A stretch of 64,000 bases of DNA. Origin: Dickeya oryzae (lineage in GTDB: Bacteria; Pseudomonadota; Gammaproteobacteria; Enterobacterales; Enterobacteriaceae). Below, piece after piece: positions 1 through 9,430 of this stretch. A program made the position numbers and the translations under genes. Location: the NCBI RefSeq assembly GCF_009372235.1, contig NZ_ML762922.1, forward strand, positions 263,126-327,125, given 5' to 3'. How positions within the stretch are numbered: the first letter of the stretch is position 1; the number at the start of each line of letters is the position of its first letter. Under the pieces are notes generated by a model, which ran no database searches, was not told the DNA's origin, and saw only the letters and a list, made by a program, of their open reading frames with translations.

Positions 1-13
1 GGAGGGCATGCCC

Positions 14-259
14 ATGTCAACTGCCCGTGAATTGGCTCGAGGCCACAAGCAGTTACTACCACTGATCGAATACGCACTGAAAGAAGGATGGGGGGTTGTG
101 TGTACCTCTGGTGGGCATTTGAAGTTCACCAAGCCTGGTATGCCACCGATTTTCACCGGCTCGACAGCCAGCGACTACTGTGCTGGGCGTAATACGCGCG
201 CCTTACTACGGCGAACACGGCACCAGTTTGCTACTGACGAATCCTCTCCTAAAAAGTGA
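14..259 (+). CDS. Small ICE protein upstream of parB (HicA-like fold possible)
   Basis: An 81-residue basic protein. A GGAGGG Shine-Dalgarno at 1-6 sits seven bases before the ATG at 14, so that start is preferred over the ATG at 8. The middle contains GGHLKFTKPG and a C-terminal RNTRALLRR stretch. This loosely recalls the HicA / double-stranded RNA-binding fold, in which a short hairpin carries a His, but no HicB partner is visible. It ends just before parB and probably belongs to the same maintenance operon, whose upstream genes lie outside the window. Function unknown; the HicA comparison is an inference from a short motif only. Confidence 0.6.
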   Translation: MSTARELARGHKQLLPLIEYALKEGWGVVCTSGGHLKFTKPGMPPIFTGSTASDYCAGRNTRALLRRTRHQFATDESSPKK

Positions 260-266
260 GGCCGCT

Positions 267-1991
267 ATGCCTGACATTTCCGTACAAGACCTTGCCGGCA
301 AACTACTGAGCGAAGGCTTCACGAGCAAAGTACAGATTGCCGAGGTGTTGAGCGCACCTGTTGCAGAAACAGCGATGATTGTCACGCTCGACGAACTATC
401 ACCCTATGAGTTCAATCCACGCCTGACCCGTAACCCGCTCTACGACGAGATCAAAGCCTCAATACGCGAGCGTGGGCTAGACTCACCGCCCACCATCACC
501 CAGCGTCCAGGGGCAAAGGGCTATATCATTCGCACCGGAGGCAATACCAGACTCTCGATCCTGCGCGAGCTCTGGACGGAGACCAGGGATGAACGCTTCT
601 TCCGCATTCCCTGTCTGTTTCGCCCATGGCCGGAACGTGGTGACATCATCACATTGACAGGGCATCTGGCTGAGGACGAGCTGCACGGTGGTTTGTCATT
701 TATTGAACGTGCTCTGGGCGTCAATAAAGCACGAGAACTCTATGAGCAAGAGGCAGGAAAAGCACTGTCACAGTCAGAACTGGCCCGGCGTCTCAAAGCC
801 GATGGCTACCCCATCTCCCAGCCTCATATCAGCCGCATGCAAGAAGCCATTCAATACTTGCTCCCGGCCATCCCTACGGTTCTTTATGCGGGCCTAGGAA
901 GGCATCAGGTTGAACAATTGACCAGCCTGCGACGCGCTGCTGAACGAGCCTGGTCTGCTTGCGGCACCAATGCGCACCATCACATCGACTTCACCACCTT
1001 ATTCCAGGATGTATTGGTAATGTTCGACAGTACGCCGGAAAATTTCACTGTCCAGCGTGTACAAGATGAGTTGATCGGACAAATGGCCGATCTGCTGGAG
1101 ATGGAATACGACACGTTGGCATTCGAGATCACCGACTCCGACCGACGCTGGCAGTTACTCAGTAACGAAGCACCATTGGCTGAATCCGGAGTATCGACCC
1201 TACAAGGTAAACCACCACTATCAGCAGCGAAGCACGAAGCCATATCTGGGCCCACACAGTTCAGTGACGCCGTTTCACCAACAAGCAACAAGAAGTCTGC
1301 ACCATCTGCGTCACCCCCAACTGAACCTGTTAGTCACCCCCCACAAGGTAAATCAGCAACAGAAAACGGCGGACATGCCGCCCAGTTGCAACAGCATGTT
1401 GTTTCTCCGGCAAGCACAACCAAACGACTACAGTCGATCCAGCGCCTGGTCGCCGACCATACCGGCGAGACATTGCCGGATTTCGAACGCAATGTCTTGC
1501 AATCCATTCCTATCCAAGCCGACAGCCTGTATCCGATCACCGATATCTGGTACATCGAAACAGCACTCAATGAGCCAGCTCGACTACGCACCCATATCGC
1601 ACAGTTTGCAGCCGAAATCGCTCACGAAGTCGGCGCAAAAGATGCCATTGAACCATACGAAAACGGCATCGGATTCAGTTGTCAGTACGCCGATGATAGA
1701 GTCAACACAAACACATCAGCACCAATGGCGCTGGCGCTACTGCACGCTCTGAGTACCCCCTATCTGCCTGCTACACATCCTATTTCAGATACCACATCTA
1801 TGATGTCGTTCGGGCAACTCGGGTATTTGTTGCAGGGGATACCGGACGCGAGCAATGACGCAAACGCTGCACCGCAGCGGCTCAATGACAGTGCGCTGGT
1901 AAAGCTGTTCCGATTGCTGCGGCTGGCACGTCGGCTGATCGACATGGAGAACGGCAGACAAGATGACAACGACGGCATGTCCGGATCATGA
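267..1991 (+). CDS. parB: ParB-family partition protein, PFGI-1 class ICE
   Basis: A 574-residue protein. The N-terminal part (about residues 30-110) has the ParB/Srx nuclease-like core: LDELSPYEFNPR, then IRERGLDSPPTI, then GGNTRLSILREL, the usual ParB boxes. A helix-turn-helix follows (SQSELARRLKADGYPISQPHISR, read as adjacent segments, residues about 165-190). The second half is long, low-complexity and Ser/Pro-rich before a C-terminal domain. This length and layout match the ParB proteins of PFGI-1-type ICEs (TIGR03764) rather than chromosomal ParB of about 300 residues. The ATG at 267 follows the preceding stop closely. Known role in the family: binds centromere-like sites and stabilises the excised circular element with ParA, which lies outside the window. 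Confidence 0.9.
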   Translation: MPDISVQDLAGKLLSEGFTSKVQIAEVLSAPVAETAMIVTLDELSPYEFNPRLTRNPLYDEIKASIRERGLDSPPTITQRPGAKGYIIRTGGNTRLSILRELWTETRDERFFRIPCLFRPWPERGDIITLTGHLAEDELHGGLSFIERALGVNKARELYEQEAGKALSQSELARRLKADGYPISQPHISRMQEAIQYLLPAIPTVLYAGLGRHQVEQLTSLRRAAERAWSACGTNAHHHIDFTTLFQDVLVMFDSTPENFTVQRVQDELIGQMADLLEMEYDTLAFEITDSDRRWQLLSNEAPLAESGVSTLQGKPPLSAAKHEAISGPTQFSDAVSPTSNKKSAPSASPPTEPVSHPPQGKSATENGGHAAQLQQHVVSPASTTKRLQSIQRLVADHTGETLPDFERNVLQSIPIQADSLYPITDIWYIETALNEPARLRTHIAQFAAEIAHEVGAKDAIEPYENGIGFSCQYADDRVNTNTSAPMALALLHALSTPYLPATHPISDTTSMMSFGQLGYLLQGIPDASNDANAAPQRLNDSALVKLFRLLRLARRLIDMENGRQDDNDGMSGS

Positions 1992-2002
1992 GGAGCACAA
2001 CC

Positions 2003-2563
2003 ATGACCGGTCCACACCCTCTCAACCAGGCTGTCATCGCGCAAGCCCTGCATGATTTGCGCAATGGTCAACTACGCAAAGCCAAATCCATGGGATTTGA
2101 TGACACTGACCTCGATGCACTGAAGCATCCTGCCATGGCCAGCGTGCTGGCCAACGCCAACGTATCCTGGTGTTCGGTAGTGGTTAATCGTGATGTGCTG
2201 CGTCGGCTGCTGCATCAGGTTGATGATGTCACCGAAGAGATTGCCAAAACAGATCGGCTACTGCGCCTGGGTGCAAGCACCGAACTTATCAGCAAATTCT
2301 TCGGACTCACCCATCAGGAAATCGCGTTACGTCGTAGCGTCCTCGGACTACCCAAAAGAAAAGGACGCCATCCCGTTATGACCGAAGAACAGGATACCGA
2401 TCTGTGGCATCGATGGGCTGCTGCGATGAAATCACAGCAAGTGGCGCTCAATGACGATATGCATATGCTGGGTATCGCAGCGGATCTCGCCGAGGCTACA
2501 GATCTGCCGCTATCCGTTATCTGGAGCGCCATACGCGGATGGATTGATGAAGGACAAACCTGA
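2003..2563 (+). CDS. DUF2857 domain protein of the ICE maintenance module
   Basis: A 186-residue protein. The ATG at 2003 has GAGGAG about eight bases upstream; the in-frame ATG at 1988 overlaps the parB stop but has no such site. The sequence starts with a helical segment (QAVIAQALHDLRNGQLRKAK). Later it shows a HTH-like stretch near TELISKFFGLTHQEIALRR, where family members carry a recognition helix. Position directly between parB and the STY4528-like gene is the standard order in SPI-7-type elements (STY4529 homologue). Likely a DNA-binding accessory protein for maintenance or replication; no biochemical role is established. Confidence 0.85.
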   Translation: MTGPHPLNQAVIAQALHDLRNGQLRKAKSMGFDDTDLDALKHPAMASVLANANVSWCSVVVNRDVLRRLLHQVDDVTEEIAKTDRLLRLGASTELISKFFGLTHQEIALRRSVLGLPKRKGRHPVMTEEQDTDLWHRWAAAMKSQQVALNDDMHMLGIAADLAEATDLPLSVIWSAIRGWIDEGQT

Positions 2564-3777
2564 TGACAGGAGGCCAGCCACACACAAACGGCCCCATCCG
2601 GCTGAATGAGCTGTTCGACCAGGCTTTCGCCCATCTGCAACCGCAATCTGCGAAATCGGTTCAATCCACCTCATCGCCTGCGGCAACTGATGGTTTCCTT
2701 TTCAGCGGCAATCACCACGACAGTGTGCCACGGGCACTGCTGATGGACAGGCGGCTAACCCCGCTTGAACGTAACGGCTGGCAAGTTTTCCGGCTGATGC
2801 TCGCAGAGGATGGCATCACCGCGATGCCGACGTACGATCAGCTCGCTCCATGGCTCGCCTCCATGCCGTGCGCTGCCAGAGCGTCTCACGAAACGGTTGC
2901 ACGCACCCTGACTATGCTGCGCCTGACCCGATGGATCAGCCTGGTCAGGCGCAGACGCGATCCACGCACAGGCCGCATTCTGGGTAACCTCTATGTACTA
3001 CACGATGACCCGCTCACTTCCTATGAGGCAATCCAGCTTGACGCCGACTACCTGGCTCTGGTCAGCCAGTCGCTGACGCATACCAGCAAATCCATCCAGC
3101 GCGTTGGCGTGTATACACTACGAGAAATATCCCAGGACCCGATGCTCAGTGGTCAGGTACTGCCGACCCGATTACAGGTTCTGGCACAACGTCTGGCCGC
3201 TCAGGGCTGGAGCATGGAGTCAGGTTACCCACAGGATATGAACGATTGCGATTCCGAAGAAGGGACAACACCCCTTCTTCGGAATGATGGCGGCCAGACT
3301 TCGGATTCCGAAGCTGGCCTGAGAGCCCGCGACATCAACACACTTCGGAATCCGAAGAGCATCAGTACAGTACATACAAAAGAAAATAATAAAAAAATAC
3401 TTACAGTACCGCGCGCGCAAGGGCTCAGGATGCTTCGTTTACCTGAGCGCTTTATGGCACTTAGGGTTGAGCAGCAATCCGGTGCTCTCACCGCATTACA
3501 GTCGGTTGAACCAACGCTGCACCAGGCAGTCCTCGACGAATGGGATGCCCGATGCACGACAACTACCATTCGCAACCCTACTGGCTATCTGTTCGGCATC
3601 ATCCAGAAAGCCCTGCGCGACGACTTCCGAGCCTGGGCAGGGCAGAAGGACAACACCCAAAAAACGCTCGCCGCCAAACCTCATGACGTCCCCACGCCAC
3701 CACGGCCATCTACGGTGAACAGAGATGTCGCGCTGGCACATCTGGCGCGGTTGCGCAAATTGCTGGATACCCCCTGA
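2563..3777 (+). CDS. STY4528-family pathogenicity-island replication protein
   Basis: A 404-residue protein whose ATG overlaps the preceding TGA (TGATG), indicating translational coupling. Residues about 65-150 hold a conserved core with LLMDRRLTPLERNGWQVFR and a winged-helix-like region (SHETVARTLTMLRLTRWISLVRR). This is the hallmark of the STY4528 family annotated as island replication proteins. The middle (residues about 220-280) is low-complexity and AT-richer. The C-terminal part holds GYLFGIIQKAL, seen in several replication-initiator-like proteins. It probably helps the excised ICE replicate or be maintained; the exact biochemical role is inferred from family naming, not from catalytic residues. 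Confidence 0.85.
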   Translation: MTGGQPHTNGPIRLNELFDQAFAHLQPQSAKSVQSTSSPAATDGFLFSGNHHDSVPRALLMDRRLTPLERNGWQVFRLMLAEDGITAMPTYDQLAPWLASMPCAARASHETVARTLTMLRLTRWISLVRRRRDPRTGRILGNLYVLHDDPLTSYEAIQLDADYLALVSQSLTHTSKSIQRVGVYTLREISQDPMLSGQVLPTRLQVLAQRLAAQGWSMESGYPQDMNDCDSEEGTTPLLRNDGGQTSDSEAGLRARDINTLRNPKSISTVHTKENNKKILTVPRAQGLRMLRLPERFMALRVEQQSGALTALQSVEPTLHQAVLDEWDARCTTTTIRNPTGYLFGIIQKALRDDFRAWAGQKDNTQKTLAAKPHDVPTPPRPSTVNRDVALAHLARLRKLLDTP

Positions 3778-3960
3778 GCTCGATATATCCATGAGCATCC
3801 ATGGTCGTCTATACCCGGGGTATAGCTGCACACACAGCCTTCCATTGCCAGGCATCCGGCTCTTCGCAAAACAGGCTGACCACCAGTGCGGTTTCATGAC
3901 TGACGGTCTTCCTGTTGCAGCCGAAGCTGACGACTCGTTTCACTACAGAGAATCATCACT

Positions 3961-4779
3961 ATGGCCAGCGAAAACCGTGCCACTGAATCTTTGCAATTGA
4001 ATCTGGGGTCATTGCGCAGTGCGATGTCACTGACGTTGCATACTCACCACGCATCACGAATCTGGCACGGCCGCGCAGCAACAGAAGGCAAACCCGGCAT
4101 CGTCGGCCTGAACGGATTTGTCTCCATCATGAACAAGCTCAAGCGAGGTGCCGAGCAGGACGATCCCTACTCCGACTGGTGGATGCTGTGCATCGAAGAC
4201 AAGCTGGCGCTCACCAAAGAACAGCTCCAGATCTTACGCCAACAAGTGGATCAGGCACTGGCTGACGTACCTCCCGCGCTAAGCCTTGGTGAAAACATGA
4301 ACGTGCAACCCGTCAGACTACCGCTGTTTGTATCCTCGCAACTGGGCTTTATGGCGGTCTATTTACTGGCCGACTACGACGATCTTGCGCGTCGCCTAAT
4401 CCTGGCTCACCACACTGCACTGATCGACCGTTCAACCCTCGAACGCTGGCTCAATGACGGAGCCCATGCCCTGCGCAGTCTCTTCAGCCTGGCACAGCAA
4501 TACCGTTACTCCGGTACCCGGCGCGACGACTTCGCCGCCAACAATGCCGCGGCCCGAGCCGCAGTAGAAAAGTTCGGAGAGCTGCCGCAGGACGTGCTCG
4601 AAGGCACGCGTCGTTCACGCTTCGCACCGCCCTTGATCCGACGTGGGCAAGCGAACACAGCCCAATCAAGCACCACTAATCAGACACCATCACCAGTGAA
4701 CGAGGCTGCTAATACCCCTGCCGATGACAGTGAAAACCCGACAGAAGGTGCAAAAGATAGTGAGGGTGACCACGTATGA
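3961..4779 (+). CDS. Integrating conjugative element protein, PFL_4669 family
   Basis: A 272-residue protein with the conserved features of the PFL_4669 family (TIGR03761): an N-terminal SLRSAMSLTLHTHHASRIWHGR block followed by PGIVGLNGFVSIMNKL. The C-terminal 50 residues are Thr/Pro/Glu-rich and probably disordered. Its stop overlaps the next start (GTATGA), so it is co-translated with the DUF3158 gene. Found in the same position in SPI-7, PFGI-1 and ICEHin1056 relatives. Function unknown, though location suggests maintenance or replication rather than pilus assembly. Confidence 0.88.
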   Translation: MASENRATESLQLNLGSLRSAMSLTLHTHHASRIWHGRAATEGKPGIVGLNGFVSIMNKLKRGAEQDDPYSDWWMLCIEDKLALTKEQLQILRQQVDQALADVPPALSLGENMNVQPVRLPLFVSSQLGFMAVYLLADYDDLARRLILAHHTALIDRSTLERWLNDGAHALRSLFSLAQQYRYSGTRRDDFAANNAAARAAVEKFGELPQDVLEGTRRSRFAPPLIRRGQANTAQSSTTNQTPSPVNEAANTPADDSENPTEGAKDSEGDHV

Positions 4780-5306
4780 TCACATTAACTCGCTTCACCA
4801 TGCTGGAACACACCACCTTCCAGCAGTTGGAACATGCAGGCTACCTAAAAGGCCTTTTAAAACCTTTTAAAGGTAAAGGGGCACTCGATGACTGGGCCAG
4901 CCAATGTGAGGCATTACGCAACAACGTGATCGTGCTGGCACAGCGGCAAGTTCTGGCGCAGGCACGCAGCCACCCCTTCAACCTGCTACCGGTACAACTG
5001 GCCCAGCAAGCCACTGGCGCAGGCACCACCTTTCTGCGCTGGCGCAACCTCGACCGTAGCAGCATGGGTGTGGCGTTGTGGCAGGAGATGATGGCCAACC
5101 CAGCCACGCCGCCTGGACTCATCGACGATTTGTACGCAATCGAAACCCAGCGGGCTGTGCTGAATATGCAGATTAGCCTGTTGCACACACTCGCACGCCA
5201 AGCCAGAGACTGCGCCAGCAAGCTGGCCGATGCCGACGACGCTTATCTGCGCCGGACAGGCCATCAGGCAGAGCTGAACCATCCCCCCCCAAAGGGAGCC
5301 ACATGA
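4776..5306 (+). CDS. DUF3158 family ICE protein
   Basis: A 176-residue, largely helical protein; the ATG overlaps the upstream stop by four bases. The conserved FLRWRNLDRSSMGVALWQ block (residues about 88-105) and the position after the PFL_4669 gene identify it as the DUF3158 family of SPI-7-like ICEs. In related elements a single-stranded DNA-binding protein gene normally follows; here the next 5 kb are unrelated cargo and no ssb is seen. Function unknown. Confidence 0.82.
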   Translation: MITLTRFTMLEHTTFQQLEHAGYLKGLLKPFKGKGALDDWASQCEALRNNVIVLAQRQVLAQARSHPFNLLPVQLAQQATGAGTTFLRWRNLDRSSMGVALWQEMMANPATPPGLIDDLYAIETQRAVLNMQISLLHTLARQARDCASKLADADDAYLRRTGHQAELNHPPPKGAT

Positions 5307-5503
5307 AATTTCAAGCATCGGCACAACGCCGTTGACTGTTTCCGCCTGCATCGTCTTTTACGGAAGATCTGAAAAAATTCAAAGCCGGATCCGCCAATGC
5401 TGTCGACCTAAGGTATCTCGTTTGAATGTCAGACTTTTTTCCTGAATTGATGTAATGTACTTAGGATTAATCTGACTGCTTACATGCAAAGGGATCGATC
5501 AGA

Positions 5504-7075
5504 ATGGCTGCTAGGCAAAATATCCCAGCGCAATTGCGCTTGAAGGAAATACAGATTCAGAGCCTAAAAGGGATTTCTAACTGCACCATCACATTTCCTG
5601 CTGACAAAAAAGTCACTGCCATCATGGGGATGAACGGATCCGGAAAGTCGACAATCATTCATGCCCTTGCCTGCTGCTACAAACCGCGTAATGCTACCTC
5701 GAAAGAAAACAACCGGTTCTCTGATTTCTTTACTCCTCACGATGATAACAACTGGCGTGACAGTGGTTTTACAGCCCATTTTTTTGCAGGAGCGCTGAAC
5801 AATCAGGGCAACAGGATTATGTTTGTTCCCACGCCTGCACCCGATGATATTTTTATCCAGCTATATTCTAAAGTCAGCCGCTGGCAGCCGGTGTATGCAC
5901 GTCGGCCCGTCAAGGAGTCCATATATCTCGGGCTACAGACACTCGGAACGTTATCTGATGATCTCGCTGCGTCCCGTCATGCAAGGTATACCAGCCATGT
6001 CTTCGAACCCGCACATATTAAACAAAAAATACTGGATTCAATGTGTCGAGTTCTTGAGGCTAATTACTCAGATTTAATGATCTGTACTACGCAGAAAGGC
6101 TATACCTTTTATAAGTTTACCAAAAACGGTATCTCCTATACCGAACACACTATGGGGGCGGGGGAGAAGCGTGTATTTGAAGTGCTGAAAGCCGTACATG
6201 ACCCCTCCATTCGGCCAAATGGATTGCTTCTTATTGACGAACTCGATGTTCTGCTCCATGAGAAAGCCTTTAAAAAGCTGGTTACTGAGCTGATCGAAAT
6301 AGCGGAAGAATCTCTACTTGAAATTGTTTTTTCAACGCACAGAGAATCTATCATTCAGTTCAAGAGAGTGATCAATATTGTCAGTATTTTTAATATGGGC
6401 ACTGGGATCCGAGCATTTCCTGGAGTATCAGCTGATGCGCTGCGTCAGCTGACCGATATTCAGCCTGAAATGGTCAATGTTTTTGTTGAAGATGAACTGG
6501 CACGTACGGCCATTAATGTGCTTCTAGAGCGAGAGGCGTTGACCGATAAGGTCGATGTTCAAATTTTCGGCGCTGCAGAAAACTCTGCTGTCGTACTTGC
6601 GGGGCTTTTGCTTTCCGGCAGAGACATTGGAAAGGTTATGTGTGTGCTGGATGGCGATGTGTATCGTGATGAACAGGAAAAGCTGAAAATCATTCAGAAG
6701 TGCCTGACAGGAACGGATACAGTGAAACAACAACAACGTCGAGACGTTCTGAGCAGGATCTTTGAGTTTACTCTTCAGTCATTTCCTCAAAAAGGTGCCC
6801 CGGAACATAATCATAAATGTTGGTTTGAGGCGATTGATCCGGCAGCTATCGCGAAGGAAGAGTATGCTGAATACATGAAACTCAAGCAGTTTTCCATGTC
6901 GATTAACGGGCTGGCAGACTGGCATGATTACTACGACAAGCTGAATCAGCTGGCACGAAAAACCAACATTGAACATACCATTCTAAGCTATATCAGCAAA
7001 TACTCCCCGACGTGGAATAATTATATTTCAGCGGTCCGTCGGGAGATTATCAACCGGGCTGCCGAACTAGAATGA
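5504..7075 (+). CDS. OLD-like AAA ATPase with C-terminal Toprim-type nuclease domain
   Basis: A 523-residue protein. The N-terminal ABC-type ATPase half has Walker A GMNGSGKST (42-50), a signature-like GAGEKR (218-223), Walker B LLLIDELD (241-248) and an H-loop STHR (277-280). The C-terminal half has a Toprim-like pattern: an acidic VEDELAR (328-334) and VLDGDVYRDE (381-390), matching the E...DxD metal site of OLD-family nucleases. Class 1 OLD proteins of this size act alone as defence nucleases (known for the family); PARIS AriA/AriB and Gabija GajA are related architectures. It lies between DUF3158 and topB, where other ICEs carry ssb, and converges with the HEPN operon. Anti-phage role is an inference; the ATPase/Toprim call is strong. 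Confidence 0.82.
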   Translation: MAARQNIPAQLRLKEIQIQSLKGISNCTITFPADKKVTAIMGMNGSGKSTIIHALACCYKPRNATSKENNRFSDFFTPHDDNNWRDSGFTAHFFAGALNNQGNRIMFVPTPAPDDIFIQLYSKVSRWQPVYARRPVKESIYLGLQTLGTLSDDLAASRHARYTSHVFEPAHIKQKILDSMCRVLEANYSDLMICTTQKGYTFYKFTKNGISYTEHTMGAGEKRVFEVLKAVHDPSIRPNGLLLIDELDVLLHEKAFKKLVTELIEIAEESLLEIVFSTHRESIIQFKRVINIVSIFNMGTGIRAFPGVSADALRQLTDIQPEMVNVFVEDELARTAINVLLEREALTDKVDVQIFGAAENSAVVLAGLLLSGRDIGKVMCVLDGDVYRDEQEKLKIIQKCLTGTDTVKQQQRRDVLSRIFEFTLQSFPQKGAPEHNHKCWFEAIDPAAIAKEEYAEYMKLKQFSMSINGLADWHDYYDKLNQLARKTNIEHTILSYISKYSPTWNNYISAVRREIINRAAELE

Positions 7076-7082
7076 GGATATA

Positions 7083-7106
7083 CAGGGCAGCACTTTTGTT
7101 GCCCTG
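7083..7106. terminator. Inverted repeat between convergent genes
   Basis: CAGGGCA (7083-7089) and TGCCCTG (7100-7106) form a seven-base stem with a ten-base loop, in the 57-base gap between the OLD-like gene and the convergent HEPN gene. A shared bidirectional terminator is plausible, although no clear T-run follows on the plus strand. Confidence 0.4.
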
Positions 7107-7132
7107 CTGCAGTACTTCTCTGCCGTACGGTT

Positions 7133-8002
7133 TTACTCTTCCTCCAGATCGCAGTGACTGCAATGCTCTTCCATTCGGTAACCGCCGCATTCGCACGGCT
7201 CCATAGGAACAAACCCACCCTCCTTGCTGTAGTAACAAGTATGGCAAAGGCAGGCCCCTGCCCTGTACTTTGGTACGTAGATCACTGAATACCAGTTGCA
7301 CTCTGGGCACTGCTGAAAATTACATACCTGCAGGTCGGTCAGCCTGAAATCACAACAGATACAATGTGAGCTGACTGGGTAGCTCTCACCGGCGTAGACA
7401 ATAAAGTGCGACCAGTTTTCGCAGGCGGGACAAAGTGCCAGCACATATTCCTCTGGTGTGGTGATCCCCATAAACCGAGCCTCCAGATCAATAAATTGTC
7501 TGCGCACAGCAGAGTCCCAGGAATTATGCGTTTCATCGGCCTGCAGCAGAATGAACGCTGGTCGAAAGATTAGCCGGTACAATTCAGCCAGCTGCATCGC
7601 CAGACTTTCCGGACTGACTTCCAGAGCAAAATGCTGAAGGTTATTCCTCATCTGCGCTACAGCACTCATCAGTTGAAGTCCGGAATCCGAAAAATCACTC
7701 CGGTGATGCGTTTTTACAAGGTCGCACAGCTCGCTAATCTTCACGGACTGGCACCGGTGCAGTTCGCTTTCTGTGGGAAATGCTGGATCTTTGCAATGCC
7801 TTTTCAGGGACATTGGTGTGAAAATCCTTTCAGTTCCCTGACGCGAAACGACAGCCTTCAGCAACAACTCTGCCGCCTGAAAGAGATTAAGCAGGCACTG
7901 TTTGTAATCACGTCGGTTCTGGCTTTCCCGGGATTTACTGAAATACTCAAGCCCGGTTTCTACTGAGTCCAGCGCATTTTCCAGTAAAGTAAAACGCACC
8001 AT
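7133..8002 (-). CDS. HEPN-like protein with C-terminal zinc ribbons
   Basis: A 289-residue protein. The N-terminal 130 residues are helical and contain MRNNLQH (Arg119 to His124), fitting the R-x4-6-H signature of HEPN ribonucleases, after a helix NLFQAAELLLKAVV typical of the fold. The C-terminal half has many paired Cys/His residues (CPACENW, CICCDF, CPECNW, CHTCYY, CECGGY, HCSHC), indicating three or more zinc-binding knuckles. It starts one base after the stop of the ribbon-helix-helix gene, so the two form an operon. The HEPN call is inferred from one motif and helicity; a role as an RNase toxin or defence effector is possible, but no close named family is recognised. Confidence 0.6.
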   Translation of the reverse strand: MVRFTLLENALDSVETGLEYFSKSRESQNRRDYKQCLLNLFQAAELLLKAVVSRQGTERIFTPMSLKRHCKDPAFPTESELHRCQSVKISELCDLVKTHHRSDFSDSGLQLMSAVAQMRNNLQHFALEVSPESLAMQLAELYRLIFRPAFILLQADETHNSWDSAVRRQFIDLEARFMGITTPEEYVLALCPACENWSHFIVYAGESYPVSSHCICCDFRLTDLQVCNFQQCPECNWYSVIYVPKYRAGACLCHTCYYSKEGGFVPMEPCECGGYRMEEHCSHCDLEEE

Positions 8003-8003
8003 A

Positions 8004-9107
8004 TCAGAGATCCCCGTACAGGCAGCGCAGCCCGGTCAGGGCGTCCGCCAGCGGTCCGGTATCTGCAGCCACGGTCAGTTGGCTGACCAGTGAATCAAAG
8101 GCCTCTGCCGGCAGAAAAATTCTTAATCCGTCGATACCGAAGAACCCTTCTTCTGTGACGTGTCCGGGTGGGGAGAACATGACGCGCTCGCCCTGATGGC
8201 CGTGCGCCAGCGCATCCGGATGACGGGCATACAGCGTGAACAGGCCCAGCAGTTCGGAGAAGGCTTCCCAGCCATACGGCACCACGAAGTCCTGCCCGGT
8301 GATTATCAGGTGTAGTCGCGGCGTGTCATACCATGCTCCAGGACGCTGACCTGGATGCTGACCGTCAACACGCAAATCGAGGCGCAGCGTGCCGGCCTCA
8401 AGAGTTTGTACAATAGCCGGAATAACCGGTCGCAAGTCCTGTGCCAGTGCAGCAGCCTTTTCTCCAGTCCAGCCCAGCCCACGCAGAACCAGCGGAAAAA
8501 TGTCTTTCAGACGCGGCAGGGTGAAAATCTCAGCCAGCCGGCTGTCGGGAACGTCCGCCAGTTCAAAACAGTTGCTCTCCATCGGACGTAGGAGGCACTC
8601 AGCATACATCTGATCAACGACCGGGCGCAGTTCCGCCAGGAACCGGTCAAACTCCTCCGTCCAGTTCTCACCGGCCAGCCGGAAGATCCCCCTCAGGTAG
8701 GGAGCGTCCACCGGACGGTCAAGTGCCACCTGCCAGGCCAGCAGATCGCGGGTGATATCCAGCAGCGTGCGCAGGGCCGGGAGGATCGCCAACCTACCCT
8801 GCCCGCGCAGAAAGGCCTCCCGGGCGTAAGTCAGCATGAAGCGCAGCTCATCGCGGGAGACCGGGGCGGTGCCGAAGGTCTGGCCAAGAATAATATGCCG
8901 GTACAGCTGCCGGACCGTGGCCTCCGGATCGGCAATCAGTTGAAAATATCCGTCACCGGCGGCGGCCGTTTTCAGACCGTCATCAAGGAAACGTTCGGCC
9001 AGGGCGTTGACCGAGGTATTTTCGCGACCGGCACGCACTTTCAACGCCTCTATCAGCTTTTTATGAAAACGCAGGTTAAGCTGGCTAAGCATCATTGTTC
9101 CTTTCAT
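8004..9107 (-). CDS. Ribbon-helix-helix DNA-binding protein with large unknown C-terminal domain
   Basis: A 367-residue protein. Residues about 6-50 (LSQLNLRFHKKLIEALKVRAGRE, in adjacent parts, then SVNALAERFLDDGL) match an Arc/HicB-type ribbon-helix-helix. The remaining 310 residues are rich in Leu/Ala/Arg and not recognised. A start at 9095 or 9092 is equally possible, because AAAGGAA lies just before those ATGs. It is the first gene of a two-gene operon with the HEPN/zinc-ribbon protein. A possible operator, TGCTA-GCA-TAGCA at 9125-9137, overlaps the promoter region. Probably a regulator and partner of the HEPN protein; function unproven. Confidence 0.65.
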   Translation of the reverse strand: MKGTMMLSQLNLRFHKKLIEALKVRAGRENTSVNALAERFLDDGLKTAAAGDGYFQLIADPEATVRQLYRHIILGQTFGTAPVSRDELRFMLTYAREAFLRGQGRLAILPALRTLLDITRDLLAWQVALDRPVDAPYLRGIFRLAGENWTEEFDRFLAELRPVVDQMYAECLLRPMESNCFELADVPDSRLAEIFTLPRLKDIFPLVLRGLGWTGEKAAALAQDLRPVIPAIVQTLEAGTLRLDLRVDGQHPGQRPGAWYDTPRLHLIITGQDFVVPYGWEAFSELLGLFTLYARHPDALAHGHQGERVMFSPPGHVTEEGFFGIDGLRIFLPAEAFDSLVSQLTVAADTGPLADALTGLRCLYGDL

Positions 9108-9124
9108 CTTTGTTTTAATTTTAA

Positions 9125-9137
9125 TGCTAGCATAGCA
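9125..9137. promoter_or_regulatory. Possible RHH operator (short palindrome)
   Basis: TGCTAGCATAGCA reads as inverted five-base arms TGCTA/TAGCA around GCA, some 18 bases upstream of the RHH gene's most distal ATG. Ribbon-helix-helix repressors commonly bind such short palindromes in their own promoters. The assignment is positional only. Confidence 0.3.
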
Positions 9138-9430
9138 CTCAACGATTAAGCTATTTATTGAAGTGATGATAAATAAAAATGTATGAATGAAGTATGTAAT
9201 CTACAATGTGATGCTTACGTTGCTATACCTGCGTCTTTTCCTTTTCATTTCATCGGAGATCCGGAAACTCCAAGTTCCGCATCTTTCATCACCGCACCGA
9301 CGCTCAGCGGCTCAATGACACAAGATTTACTCCTTTTTAGATGACTGCTTTGCTATAGATCGCAAAGGGTTTTTCATTGATTGATTAGAGAATGATTCCT
9401 ATTAATTATCAAAGAGATATCCAACGGGGA
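9138..9430. other. AT-rich intergenic region
   Basis: Leader of the divergent RHH operon followed by AT-rich sequence. No convincing ORF, RNA gene or repeat is seen before the transposase remnant. Confidence 0.5.
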
